From the NCBI RefSeq assembly GCF_008831285.2, contig NW_022205199.1:1-18507 (forward strand): DNA of 18,507 nt. Direction: 5' to 3'. Made by a program: the position numbers and the translations under genes. Origin of the DNA: Nymphaea colorata. Taxonomy: Eukaryota > Streptophyta > Magnoliopsida > Nymphaeales > Nymphaeaceae. Shown here piece by piece: positions 1 to 11,529 of the stretch (its first letter is position 1; the number at the start of each line of letters is the position of its first letter). The notes beneath the pieces are model-generated. The model did not search any database and was not told where the DNA came from. It saw only the letters and a list, made by a program, of their open reading frames with translations.

Positions 1-3000
1 TTTCAGCTTAAAGCGATAGATTAAAGCGCTTGCATAAATTAAGATGGAAGCCCCATTAATTAGAGCTAAGATAAGATAGTTGTCACTTAGGTTTAACGTA
101 AAACCTAGCCTACTGAAATTTGAATCTACAAGCTCACTGTTGGAAAACGAAGAAATTTGGCCATAACTCAGATGAAGCTCCTAAAGTTCGCGAAGAAGCT
201 ATTGTAATATTTGCTAGTTGCTTGCAATACGCTGATTATTTGGACAGTAAAGAGTGTTTAAACCCCAATCATTTTAAAAGCAATGGATCCAATAATAGAA
301 ACTGTCAAAGTTAGTAGACTTAGCGTGTAAATCACTGATATACACGCTGAAGAGCATTCAAATGATTAGTCATAATTAAGTGTGAGCCCATTTACTTCAA
401 CCATAAGAAATTTAGTCTTGGCACGAGGACTCAATACGTATTAACGATCAAAGCCTAAAGTTAGATTTGCACTTTAACGCTCAATGGTTTTATTGTATTT
501 GAATTATACCACGAGTTGCTTTTTTAGGATTTGAAATTTGGTCACTGTACAACCCTAGGCACTAAGAGATACCAATGATGCTAGGTTCATTTGTGTTAGT
601 TTGCTGCTGTATGGAGATATATCAAAATATGCCTTTGCTGTATTAGGTCGGATAGTCTTTTAGATTGAGTTAATAGATATCTTTATATGAGCACGGAATT
701 GGCATTTGCTTGAGGGATAGCGATTATTATCGTTATTGCAAGCATGAAGAGGCTCAATTTAGCAAGCGCTTGAACACCCATCTCCATCGATCAGATTTCC
801 ATCATCACATTCAAAATTAATTACAAAGCCGTCTCCACAGACCTATTTGCAAAAATGTCCAGAAATATTGTAATGTTCAACACATTAGCAAGTCTTATCC
901 TTTAAGAAAAAATTTTGAGTTTTATCGCAGGAGATGCATTAACTTTTGTTGTTCACCATTGTCAATCCCGAGCACCCAATCACTTTCGTGCAATAGCTGC
1001 CAACTCTCCATTCCTGAGGATCTTTACATATGCAAACTGCATTTTATGGAGCCTAATTAAAATTGAAAGGGTCACATTTTATGCAGTTTTTCGAAGCGGG
1101 CAAAAAGGATCAATTTTTATGCATCCAGCAGTCTTAGAGCAGCCTGATTTGTCTGGCAGAAATCTTCCCTCCATACAAAGCGTACAAGTAGAATTAGAAG
1201 TGCAATAAAGGCAGGAAACCATATGCATTGAGCAAGGCTCACAAACTGATAGCAAAGATAGGACGTATCGACTGTCTTTACATGTAAGGCATTGATAATT
1301 CGGCAGACACATGGCGCAATATTGAAGATAATAATTACAAAAGACACAAACTCTATTTGCTATATTGTAGAGAAAGCTGTTATTGCTGATACAATTGAAG
1401 CAGACTGTTGAATTACTGCATGTTGAGCATCCCAAGAGGTAATAGCTGCATGGAACACATATTTGTCTAAGGGTATTGATATAAGATAGCGTATAAGAGA
1501 TGTTTTTGCATCCGAGACAAAATGTATAGTATGAGCAATTTAGACAATTTGACAAGGATGTATTGCAGGGCACACATCTATTTGGGATTGAGGTATAATT
1601 AACTCCTATATATGAAACATTACAGCTGGTACAAGTCTGATTTGAGTTACAAGTGAGGCAATAAGGCATAGCCTACAAGCAGGGGCCACATTGTGACGAA
1701 TTAAACATTACAATATTCGGCAAAAGCTGGCAACCTATGCACGCAGTGGTATTAAAACAGTACTGGCAATTAGGAATATAGAGACTGCATGTATCACAAA
1801 TGTGACTGGAATTGAAACCATAGAAATCATAGCAAAGCTTGCATGAAGAATCATTATAACATATGAAGCAATTGGGCATAGTTTTATCACATCTTTAGCA
1901 TTGGACAGTTGTAAGATTATAGTACCATCCCCACCTACAAGAAGTGCAGACATTCAAGCTGGTATCGCAACTCAAGCATCCTACAAAAAGGGTTGCGCAG
2001 AACTCACATTGATTTGTGGTGGTATTTAATGAGTGGGTAATGTTGCAGACCTTGCAGATTGGATTTGTGGTAATATTGGAGCATTAGGAGCAGTTGCCAA
2101 TAATAGTGCTACATTAGACGCAAGTATGATTGATGTCCATATCGTATGTTGTATTGCAAGTTAGGCAACCACAAGAACTAGTATTACAGAACCCGAGTGT
2201 ATTATTTTAGTCAAAGACTACACAGCCATTAATTGGTGACATCACGCATGAAGTGTTAGAACAAGTTGATATATTGGAAATGCTCGTGCAGTTTGCAGTC
2301 CCATTTGTGCAGTTTGTAGAGTTGCTTGTGGAGTTCGTGCAGTTTGCAGTCCCATTTGTGCAGTTTGTAGAGCTGCTTGTGGAGTTCGTGCAGTTTGCAG
2401 TCCCATTTGTGCAGTTTGTAGAGCTGCTTGTGGAGTTCGTGCAGTTTGCAGTCCCATTTGTGCAGTTTGTAGAGCTGCTTGTGGAGTTCGTGCAGTTTGC
2501 AGTCCATTTGTGCAGTTTGTAGAGCTGCTTGTGGAGTTCGTGCAGTTTGCAGTCCCATTTGTGCAGTTTGTAGAGTTGCTTGTGGAGTTCGTGCAGTTTG
2601 CAGTCCCATTTGTGCAGTTTGTAGAGTTGCTTGTGGAGTTCGTGCAGTTTGCAGTCCCATTTGTGCAGTTTGTAGAGCTGCTTGTGGAGTTCGTGCAGTT
2701 TGCAGTCCCATTTGTGCAGTTTGTACAGTTGCCTGTGGAGTTCGTGCAGTTTGCAGTCCCATTTGTGCAGTTTGTAGAGTTGCTTGTGGAGTTCGTGCAG
2801 TTTGCAGTCCCATTTGTGCAGTTGTAGAGTTGCTTGTGGAGTTCGTGCAGTTTGCAGTCCCATTTGTGCAGTTTGTAGAGTTGCCTGTGGAGTTCGTGCA
2901 GTTTGCAGTCCCATTTGTGCAGTTTGTAGAGTTGCTTGTGGAGTTCGTGCAGTTTGCAGTCCCATTTGTGCAGTTTGTAGAGTTGCTTGTGGAGTTCGTG

Positions 3001-3144
3001 CAGTTTGCAGTCCCATTGTGCAGTCTGTAGTCGCGTTTGTACAGTTCATATCAACGGTTCCATTATTGGTTCCATTATTACAGTCCAAACATCTTGCTCC
3101 AATCATGAAAATTGTGATAATCACGATGGTTGTACCTTTTTCAT
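1..3144 (-). CDS. Gene A: sequon-repeat, Cys-rich polytopic surface protein (3' end outside window; six apparent single-base frameshifts)
   Basis: First of three paralogues, with no name I recognise. Only TGA is read as stop; TAA/TAG are sense (probably Glu). Order from the N terminus: a signal-peptide-like segment (MKK, then GTTIVIITIFMIGARC); 15 copies of a 17-residue Asn/Thr/Cys repeat (about 3024-2286); CxxC cysteine repeats (about 2200-1060); the CGDG / CDDGN / GDGCSSAC module (about 840-720); a linker with a DISPYSS motif; TM helix 1 with GSIAFKMIG (about 345-245); and TM helix 2 running off base 1. Gene B implies about 330 more residues. Frame continuity needs one extra base near 3137-3141, 3016, 2822, 2504, 1087-1091 and 183-185, always the same correction. 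The ATG at 3144 is chosen because, after the first correction, it gives a start like gene B's (KKG plus a hydrophobic run). Uncorrected, it reaches TGA after seven codons. The gene is either intact with assembly deletions or a young pseudogene. Confidence 0.8.
2286..3024 (-). repeat. 51-bp minisatellite, 15 copies, coding a sequon-rich 17-residue repeat in gene A
   Basis: The plus-strand marker cccatttg recurs at 2300, 2351, 2402, 2453, 2504, 2554, 2605, 2656, 2707, 2758, 2809, 2859, 2910, 2961 and 3012. The period is 51 bp, with two 50-bp steps. Read on the minus strand in the gene frame, each unit encodes TANCTNSTSNSTNCTNG, with five N-x-S/T sequons and two cysteines. Units differ only at a few bases: Asn/Ser at the ninth or tenth residue, and occasional g-cct or t-aca variants. 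Three units lack one base (near 3016, 2822 and 2504), which moves the frame through all three phases and back. Such homogeneity suggests recent expansion or unequal exchange. The unit has no TGA on either strand in any frame, so the many overlapping frames here, including antisense ones, are by-products of the repeat. Confidence 0.93.
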
Positions 3145-4059
3145 TTGATATTTATCTATGAATTATAATGGTGGTCTATAAATAATCTATAAGGGCATTC
3201 GTAATATCATCAATAAAACCAGTCTAATTTTCATTTCTGTTGGCCTTTTCTTTGTCTAGAATAACTGTCCTTGAGTTTTTATCATATTTCACTTTTGAAT
3301 CTTGCGCCTTCGTCTCAATTTTTTATTGATGTCAATTATTTTCACCCCGTGACTTTACCTTGAGATATTATGAATTAGAGAGGGTCTTAGCTGAATGGGA
3401 AGACCTTACACTACTGAATTATTGCAAATTTAGCTTTACCTAGGATGGGCTCCAAAAGACGGCTCGATATCTCAGATTCCCCTTTTAAATGATAAATTAT
3501 AATAATCATCTAAAACAAACTAAAGCCTAAAATAAAAATATTATCTTTATTAAGTGTTGGTGGATTAAAGCAGGATTGAATTGCAAATCATATTCTAACA
3601 AAAAATAACTAAGTTAGTTTATTAGTATTTTCAAAAAACGATCTGATAAGTTAATTATTCTAGGACTAACCAATATTGAATAAAACATTAGCCGCTTGCA
3701 AGTCAAATTAGTATTTCTTTAATCCAACAGGTAGTTTTTGATGTTTCGCATTTAGTGGCAAGACGCCGAATAGATTTTTTTGTTACTTCAGGCTCTTATT
3801 AGTGAATTAAGATATTTTATGAGGCTTGTCTGATAGCTTTCGGTTTACTAATGATAAAAAAATCAGCATTTATCTTGCTCACTTATCTTAACACTTTATA
3901 AGCAGTCACGAAATATTTCATTAACATATATGGCTATGAAAAGACTCCTAACTACAAAAAAAGGTTGAAAAAAAGCTTGTAATAAAGAATAGTCTATTTA
4001 TAAGGGTATTTGCTAGCTTAAATAATTTTTCTTCTACGTGAATCGGTCTTAACTCCGTT
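3145..4059. other. AT-rich spacer between gene A start and relic 1; no gene seen
   Basis: This is the 5' flank of gene A (minus strand) and the upstream flank of relic 1 (plus strand). It is AT-rich with short A/T runs. No CxxC pattern, CDDGN module or signal peptide can be read here, so relic 1 has no ectodomain remnant on this side. The promoter of gene A should lie here, but no motif could be defended. Confidence 0.5.
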
Positions 4060-5510
4060 CAAGTTAAATTAGTTTCAATATTTTAGCAAAACCGTAAATG
4101 CTACTTATATTATCGATCTTTTTGGCGAAAGGTATTACTTTTTTGGTCTTCTTGTAGGTTCAATTGCATTTAAGATGCTGGGGTGGAGACTCTTTACACA
4201 ATCCAAATATCATGGATGGTTCATGCTCTAATAGTCAAAACAGTTTATTCTCTTTAGCCTTTAAGTAACTTTGCTATACCTATGGTCAGGTGTCTGGCTT
4301 TGCTGGTGGAAGCGCATTACTGGATAACAATTTTGGTAAATTGGGATTTAGAACAGACCTGAACCAAAATTATTTCACCATAGCCATTCTAAATGGGATG
4401 GTTATTCTTCTCTATCTTGGTGCAACAATCTATCGGTACATTTTAAAGCCATAAAAGATAAAGGAACTGCAAATATAAAAGAAGCTACTTAAGAAACTAA
4501 AAAGTTGAATCGCATTAAATAAAAGAAGTTCACAAAGCTACTAAATTTCTAAATATTCTCTATAACTGGGTTGCCTTTCCCTTGTCAATTGGATTCATCA
4601 TGCATCTGTTACACACAATTTCCTACATTCCATCAGAAGCGATAAGTAGCCCTCTTCTTTTATATACTCAATATGCTCTTGACCTTTATTGCCACTGGAA
4701 TCATTTTTCACATTGAATTCTTCAAGAAAATCACCATTAAGACAACAAGTCACTACTAAAGATTCAGGACACAGCAATACATACATTATTTCTTATTCAC
4801 AATTTTCTTATCTTCATGATGTTGACTACAATTTGATAACTGGAATATAAATTATAAACCTTCCGATTTTGGGTCTTTTCCTTATCTATGCAGTTTATCT
4901 CCTAATCAAACGTCCTTACTAAAGCAATCTTCATAATGCTTCAATTATCTCAATCAGTTTGTCATCCTTTTGCTTCATCAGTGCTTCAGCAAGGCCATCT
5001 TTTTTGACCTTGATTCCGTAGCCGGTGTTCTTATATTTGTCTACATGGGCTAATATTAATTGTTAACATTATAGGACTATCAGGAGTATGACCACTTTGA
5101 AGTAAGTATATTCGAGAAAAGAAAAGATGAAGAGAAAATAAAAAGGCAAAAGAAAAGAGAGAGCTATGGATTAGACTATCAACGATCGATTTAAGATTGA
5201 ATTAGTAAGCAACGTCTCACAAATATGCTGTTATCCAAATTCAGACCAATAAACTCCCCACGAAAATTATTTCCAAAAAAAAAATCCTTAGTTTCTTAAT
5301 AGTTCTGCTATAAATCCAGCCAAGAGTAAGTTTTCTTATATAGATAAAATGCAAGATCGACTGGCATAAAAATTTGTCAAAAATGTTTTATTAATCATAG
5401 AAAAAATATTCTATTAAGCTTTAATTGATAAATTAACGGCCAATTATAACTTTTATATATTATCTTTAGCCTCTTATATGTATGACGATCTATACGAGAC
5501 ATAATTATGA
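4060..5510 (+). pseudogene. Relic 1: decayed membrane half of a family member
   Basis: Plus-strand pieces in several frames match the C-terminal half of genes B and C in order: GSIAFKML then GVETLYTIQISW (about 4160-4220); a LDNNFGKLGF / NQNYF block and TM helix 2 (about 4310-4440); LYNWVAFPLSIGF (about 4560-4610); HIEFFKK (about 4710); YLLIKRPY (about 4890-4920); DLDSVAGVLIFVYMGL (about 5010-5050); a charged tail with TNMLLSKF; and an ADK-MQDRL stretch ending at TGA 5508-5510. Many frame changes are needed within 1.45 kb, far more than in genes A-C, and no start or Cys-rich part precedes it. Its last residues resemble gene B most closely. It converges tail-to-tail on gene B, 760 bp away. I read it as a truncated, non-functional duplicate. 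Confidence 0.82.
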
Positions 5511-6270
5511 ATAAGTATACACTTTCTTTAAGAGAGAAATTTATTAGTTTTCAGAAAATAACGACAGTGATAAAGTTTATTTAGGCTGATTTAAATTATA
5601 ATATGCATGAAATATTACAATTATTTAGGTTGTTTTGGGTTGTTCAAATGTTCTTATTTGTGATTTTTTTTAAATGCCAGACTTAACAACTGATTTAGTC
5701 TTTTTAATCTAAATAAATCATCCAATAAAGATTATTTGAACTAAAGGCTTTGGCTTCAAAGATTTTATGAACATCTTTATACTTTTCTTCTTAGCAAAAT
5801 AAGAGAATTTCATATTTACACCATTTTTTAAAGGACTGATGCTCTGGTCTTATAGTCTTTTAGCTAAGTGGGGAATAATTCATCAATAAAATTTATCTTA
5901 GAATTAATAGAAATATGGTTGGCATTAATAATGCGACCATAGAAACGAAAAGATATATTGTCGACTTATTTATGGTTGAATTTATAATCAATAAATATAA
6001 ATGTCTAGATCAAGAAGCTGAATTAATATATTCACCATTATTTTATATTTATGAGGCTTATTTTAATCTTAAAAAGGAAATCGATAATATCAAGACAACT
6101 TTAGGAAGGTATTCAATTTCAAGTCAGAAGGGTCAAATAATATTAACGCCTTTAAGATGAATCTCACATCTATACTATGAGAAGAAAGTTGGTTTTAGAA
6201 GAGAAAAATTTTGCGTTGAGAATTTACCTTAATAATATGAAAAATATACAAAATATGATTTTATTAGTCT
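5511..6270. other. Convergent spacer between relic 1 and gene B
   Basis: AT-rich DNA between the TGA of relic 1 and the TGA of gene B, with long A/T runs. The only structure seen is the weak plus-strand open frame that begins at 5840 and crosses into the gene B tail. No repeat array or RNA gene was recognised. Confidence 0.45.
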
Positions 6271-6358
6271 TCATTTTAAACTGAATTAATTCTTTGCATA
6301 AAAAGTCTATATTAAAAACTTAGTTGATTTAATAAAAAATGAAATAGAAATTTTATGA
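5840..6358 (+). CDS. Weak open frame, hypothetical, interrupted by one TGA
   Basis: In one plus-strand frame the stretch 5840-6157 is open, TGA falls at 6158-6160, and the same frame is then open to TGA 6356-6358. The first ATG is at 5915. The first half gives an 81-residue product with segments such as VDLFMVEFIINKYKCLDQEAE and YIYEAYFNLKKEIDNIKTTL; the second gives YYEKKVGFRREKF and EFFAEKVYIKNLVDLI. It has no signal peptide, Cys pattern or recognised domain. It overlaps the 3' end of gene B on the opposite strand from 6271. With a single stop codon in AT-rich DNA, frames of this length occur by chance, so it may be nothing, or a decayed gene. Confidence 0.2.
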
Positions 6359-9300
6359 GATAATCGATCTTGCCATCTCGAATAAATTTTTGATAGTTCT
6401 CCCTCTCGTGATTTATTCTATATATATGATCTTATACTTTTATTTGAGCCTGCGTTTTAATAAGTGAGTTTATTACCTTCATGGAGTATTTAACTTGGAA
6501 ACTTTTTTCTTGATCTATATTCTGGATATGCGAGCATATTCGTCAAAATGTTACTTTACTATGCCTAATACTTGCAAAAATTGATCTAGTCTATAAGCTA
6601 GCTCTTATCTTTACCCTTTTTCTTTGACTTCTCGATATTTTCTTTTTCATTCCAATATACTTGCTTCAAGGTGACTACACTTCGAATCCCTCCCATCACA
6701 TTCACAATTAATATAAGTCCCATGTAGACCAATACAACAATGCCAGTTATGAAATCGAGATCGATAGAGACTGTTTTGGCTGCTACCCAGATGAGGCTGA
6801 AAAGAATGATGAACTGGTTGAAGATAATCGAACTATTATGAATGATGTTTTGGTAAGGGCGTTTCACTATGAGATACATCAGATGGATAGCTATAAAACC
6901 TAAAGCCACAGGTTTGATAGTTTACATTCCAGTTATTAAGATTGAAGTTACCATCATGAAGACAATCAAATTATGTAGAAGAAAATAAGGAACGTAAAAG
7001 TTTTACCTTGAATTTTTCAACAGAGCTTTTTCTTTTTAATTACTATTCATTTTGAAAATTTATACGTAGAAGATTATGCTCGCTGCAAAGAAAGATAGAA
7101 CAATACTCAAGGAATAATATGTCTTTGTCGGATTATTAACCCTATTAACTGAGTTTTCATAAGTTGTATGAATCAGATGCATCAAAAAGCCAATAAGAAG
7201 CGGAAATAGAATCCAATTATAAAAACTGCTCAGAATTTTATCCATTTTTGCAGCTTTTTTCTATATTTTACGATTTGCTTGTTTAATTTCCAAAGGTACT
7301 TTATTTCTATGTTTGACGCCAAATGTTTTTATTTGGGATCTTTTGTTTAACTGATAAACCAAGATAATTAAATAGAGTGTGATAGTCAAAGTATTCAAGA
7401 CGGCTGATATTAGAAAATTTTCATCTAAGCCTACTGTGTACCCTAATCTACTCAAATTATCACTAACTCTTTAGCTATCACCTGCAAATTCAGAGAATTG
7501 TCCATAACTGATGGACATATTTTGAAGAATTTTAAAGGAAGTCTCGTACTGTTCACTTGTGGCTAGGACCATCCATGAAAGTTGAACAGTATAAAGCGTC
7601 TCCACTCCGATCATCTTAAAAGCAATCGATCCTAATAAAAGACTATCAATGACAATATACTCAATCCAACAACAAGAAGAGTTGTAAATTAAAACTGGTC
7701 TCCTCCATCAGATGAATCGCTATTGAATGATTGCCCTGAAGATTAAACAAACTCAAAAGTTATCTTGATTGGTGGACTAACGACAAACTGATTATCAAAC
7801 TTCGTGTTTAGTTGAGCAATTTTGTGGTCTATTGGTTGGTTAAATGAGACCTATATTACTAATTGTCCATCGATTATTTGCATATTGGATACACTACTGC
7901 CTTCGATAGTAAGGTTCACCAGTGATTATAAATTCATCGATTAGAATTTGCTTCCATAGGGAGAGATGTCCAAGGTGATCAATGCCGAATTTTCAGAATT
8001 CTTTTATATTGAGTTTAATGTAATTTATAGTTTAGCCCTTAACTTACATTTAGACGAAGGATATATCCCATTATCGTTATTGCATACGTGATTAGGCTCG
8101 ATTTTGCAAGTACTTGAGCATCCATCTCCATCTATGAGATTTCCATCATCACAAGGAAGGTATATCACAAAGCCATCACCGCAGATCTCTTTGCATGTAT
8201 CAAGATATGGCTAGTAATGAGCTGCGCATGTGCAATTGCCACTCTTCAATTGAAAATTTTTGTGGAATTGCAAGCTATACAGCTAGTTTTGCCTCGAACT
8301 CTTATCAAACTTGTGCAGCCAATGATTGTAGTACAATAATTGCCAATTATCCACCCTTAGATGCAGATACATATTCCGTTGATAGCTGAGGCCAAAAAGA
8401 TTGACGAATCACAGATAATGCAGTTATAGCTAGGGGAAATTGGCGGATTAATCTTAATACAGCCGACAACATTGGTGCATCCACTCTTATCTGTCATCAA
8501 TCTACCAGACCCACAAGTATTACAAGTAGAATTTGAATCACAGTAAGTGCAAGAACTCATAAAGGTTGAACAAGGTTTGCAGCTCTTAGCATTAGTTAAT
8601 ACAAATCGCTTATCTAAGCAGGTAAGACATTCTAAAGGCGGCAAGCATGTGACGCAGTACATGATATAGCTGCTGCAAAGACCACAAGTATGAGTATTTG
8701 GACTTAAGAGATACAGACTGTTATTATAACAGCTTGTACAGTAAGATCTGTTAGTACATGTATCGCAAGCATAAAGATAGCTGCTGCATAACCGACAATC
8801 TTGGGTACGATTATTCACGTAGTATGGGAAATAAGTGGTAATGCATGATAGACAGAAGGTATTATATGAGCAAGTTAAGCAATTATGGTCAGTTATATTG
8901 CAGAGGACACAAGTATTCGGAATCGAAGTGTAATTAACTCCCAAATAGGATTCATTACAACTTAGACAGGTCTTATTGCTTTGGCAGGTCAGACAATTCA
9001 TGATAGCCTCTGGACAAGGGACGCAACGTGAAGAATTGACCATCACAATGTTGGTATTGCTAATGCAAGCTTGGCAGGTCGTAATTTAATAGCACAAGGA
9101 GTAGTTAACTAGATAATCGAAGCAGAGGACGCAATTTTGAGTTGAGTTAAAGCCATAAGTTGGAGAGCACAGTTGGCAAACCGTTCCATTTGAGCATTTC
9201 TAGCACATCGGCCTCAAAGCAGCGCAAAGCTAGCACTGCGAAGAGGTAAGATTGTAGTAATACTTATAATTGCAGAATTTGCATTTATCCAAAACGAAGT

Positions 9301-9978
9301 CACAGTCGCTACATGCCACATAGCGTGTGCTGCATAACTGGCATTTGTTGCTTGAGTTTAGCGCAAACCCCACTCACAAAGTGTACAAACTGGAGAGGTG
9401 GTCAAGTTGGTGCATGCGGAACAATTTGGTGTTAAGGTTTTGCAATAAGTGCACGTCCGATTAGAATTGATTCCGAACATGGAAGAGCAAGTTAAACATC
9501 CACATGAACTTGTGTTGCAGAATCCGAGAGTGTTAGTTATATCAACCATGATGCAGCCAGTTATAGGACTATACTTGAAAGTTTGATTATTGCATGGACA
9601 AGAAACATTAACACATTTTATTGTGATATTTGAGCATACTGTAGTGATATTGGTACAATTAATAGCTCCATTTGTGCAATTTATGGTCGTGTTGGCGCAT
9701 GCTGTGCTTGTAGTGGTGCTGTTGATAAAGTTAGTACAGCTATTAGATGTGAAATTTAGGCAAGTTCCTGTGATATTCGTGCAAGTAAAAGTGTTATTTA
9801 TGCAATTCGTGGTTGTGTTGGTGCATTTGGTAATGTTCATGCATACAGTGGTTATATTGGCACATGATTGTGCTCCTGTTCCGTATGTGCAGGCCCCACT
9901 ATTCATCCCTATAACGAGTAGAGCAAAGAATACGGTTGGTATAAGAGTCAGCCCTTTCTTTGAGCTTTTTAGTGACAT
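6271..9978 (-). CDS. Gene B: Cys-rich polytopic surface protein with sequon-rich N terminus (three apparent single-base frameshifts)
   Basis: Most complete member, about 1236 residues after three one-base corrections (the C4 run at 9368-9371; the run at 8252-8260; the A4 run at 7637-7640). Their sum restores the starting frame. ATG 9978 begins MSLKSSKKG plus a hydrophobic signal peptide. Next come: an Asn/Thr/Cys segment with many NxT sequons (about 9880-9590); CxxC repeats such as GVNYTSIPNTCVLC (about 9540-8250); CKEICGDGF...PCDDGNLIDGDGCSSTCKIE (about 8185-8070); a linker with DISPYGSKF (to about 7690); eight hydrophobic helices (about 7690-7600, 7425-7350, 7230-7165, 7125-7062, 7000-6930, 6920-6850, 6840-6770, 6755-6680) with KRPYQ between helices 6 and 7; and a Lys/Glu-rich tail ending at TGA 6271-6273. 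A signal peptide plus disulfide-rich ectodomain implies a surface location. Ligand and role are unknown. Confidence 0.88.
9590..9880 (-). repeat. Degenerate Cys/Asn/Thr sequon-rich repeat segment in gene B
   Basis: Read in the gene B frame, this stretch alternates Cys with N-x-T triplets (CMNITKCTNTTTNC, NITGTCLNFTSNSC, TINCTNGAINCTNITTVC). It sits exactly where gene A carries its 51-bp array, just after the signal peptide and before the SPITGCIMVD / TLGFCNTSSCGCLTC motif shared with gene A. The spacing is irregular and the codons have diverged, so it looks like an old, eroded version of the same kind of repeat. Confidence 0.7.
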
Positions 9979-10477
9979 TTTAATGCTTAATCTTTTTTCT
10001 AAATATAAGATTCAAGAAAGTATTTACCAAAAAAAATATTGAAAAAAGCTTTTATTTACATTTATAGATTTCTAATTGATGAAATTATGGGGAAAGAATA
10101 TAATTTACAGTCATTTTTATGCCAATTAGGCAAGAGTTTTATCCCATAAAACATCAATATATAAATTGTTCGCCTATAACCATAATAAGATTATCAGTCT
10201 TTACAAGACTGATCTTAAGTCGATGCTGTTGTATTATGATTGTAAATTTTGTGCTTTTTCAATATTTTATTATCGACTTTAAAAATTGAGTTGATATATT
10301 TTGCTTTTTGAATTATAATTAAGCTTTAATTTAGATTTCTGAAAAATATATATTAGTATTTTCTCCATAAAATTGATTTAATCAATCAAGAAATCGTTTG
10401 CTCAACTTAATCATTAAAAATGATAAATATTTTAAGAAAAAAAAACTCATAGTTTATCCTTTTTACATAAGCAAAAA
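9979..10477. other. AT-rich 5' flank of gene B; nothing else seen
   Basis: Very AT-rich DNA upstream of the gene B start. It should contain the gene B promoter, but no motif could be assigned with confidence. No RNA gene, repeat array or family remnant was recognised. Confidence 0.45.
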
Positions 10478-11059
10478 ATGGAACAATTTTAGAAAATTAA
10501 TGCAATAAATTTCTAACTTCAGGCCATCTATGAAAAAAAAATTATAAATTTCAATATTTTTATCTTCATAAAGTTATTTCGCATACTTATATATATACTC
10601 TTGGATGATGGAAATTTAACAAACATTACAGCGACTCTTAACAGGACTCTGCAAAAAATGATCAATAATCAGTAGTAATATAGCTATCATTCATGACATA
10701 ATGTCTCTGCTAGATAGATTCAAGTCTTTCAGGATAATTTAAGAATTAATGGGCATCTCAAAACACTCAAGAAGAAATATCTTAACTTACATTTTGATAT
10801 TAATACTCTTTAAATAAGCTAACACATCTTTAAAGACCAGCCTAGCAAATATAATTTCAATATAGGGATCACAACTATCAAGCCAAAATATATTATGCTT
10901 ATTACCGTTATTTGCTTTATTTTGATTCAGATAAAGGAGCAGAACAAAAGGGCTAAAGTCTTTAGAAAGGAAAATAAGCTATAATTTACTATTGCTAACC
11001 ATTCTAATTTGGTAATGGTCAACCCGAAGTATTTTGTATATTTAAGCCACAATAATTGA
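10478..11059 (+). CDS. Weak open frame, hypothetical, interrupted by one TGA
   Basis: ATG 10478 opens a plus-strand frame (MEQFEKINAINF...) with a hydrophobic stretch (IFIFIKLFRILIYILL) that reaches TGA at 10694-10696 after 72 codons. The same frame is then open for 120 codons to TGA 11057-11059. This second part has a charged region (GHLKTLKKKYLNLHFDI), a hydrophobic helix (YIMLITVICFILIQI) and a basic stretch (KEQNKRAKVFRKENK). TAA/TAG are read as sense. It does not resemble the Cys-rich family or any domain I recognise. It could be a gene broken by one mutation or sequencing error, a short gene plus chance, or a chance frame in AT-rich DNA. Codons in the second part look somewhat coding-like. 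Confidence 0.27.
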
Positions 11060-11529
11060 CAATAAAATGGCTTTAAAACTAACAAATAATAGTCTTGAAT
11101 CAATAAACTAAATCTATATGATATCTTAATTGATTATTTTTGCATTATCTTGATTTTATTTACTGTTTCTTGTGAATTATGATCAAAATACTAAATAGGC
11201 CAACATTTCTTTAGAATTCAAGATAATATATACTAAAGATACATTATTTTATATACTAATACAGTAAGAAGTAAGTCGATATATATGATATATTATGAAT
11301 GTTATAGATAAAGATTAAGGAAAATTGGCAAAAAACTTGCCAGCATGATATTTTATTCAATCTCTAACTTTTTTAAGCTATTTTTTATATGTCTTCTTTC
11401 TTTTTTCAAATATTACGGAGCACTGACTAGTTTTAACTTCCTAACTGGGTACAATTTATACTAAGGTACCTTTCATCGTCTACATATTTGAAATAGACGA
11501 AAGCGACGAATGATTTTAGAATAAATCTT
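11060..11529. other. AT-rich spacer upstream of relic 2
   Basis: AT-rich DNA between the weak frame ending at 11059 and the first recognisable Cys-rich residues of relic 2. I see no signal peptide, sequon-rich segment or repeat array here, so the N-terminal part of relic 2 is missing or eroded beyond recognition. Confidence 0.4.

Noticed and set aside
2286-3024. CRISPR-like array
   Set aside because: Units are contiguous 51-bp tandem repeats with no unique spacers, lie within a coding region, and come from a eukaryotic chromosome.
2253-3161. Plus-strand frames with repeated VQFVELLVEFVQFAVPF or VCSPICAVCRVACGVR
   Set aside because: They are antisense or out-of-phase readings of the 51-bp repeat, which has no TGA in any frame. 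The minus-strand phase joins a signal peptide to the Cys-rich domain.
4598-4786. Minus-strand 62-codon frame
   Set aside because: It is antisense to relic 1, whose plus-strand reading matches genes B and C.
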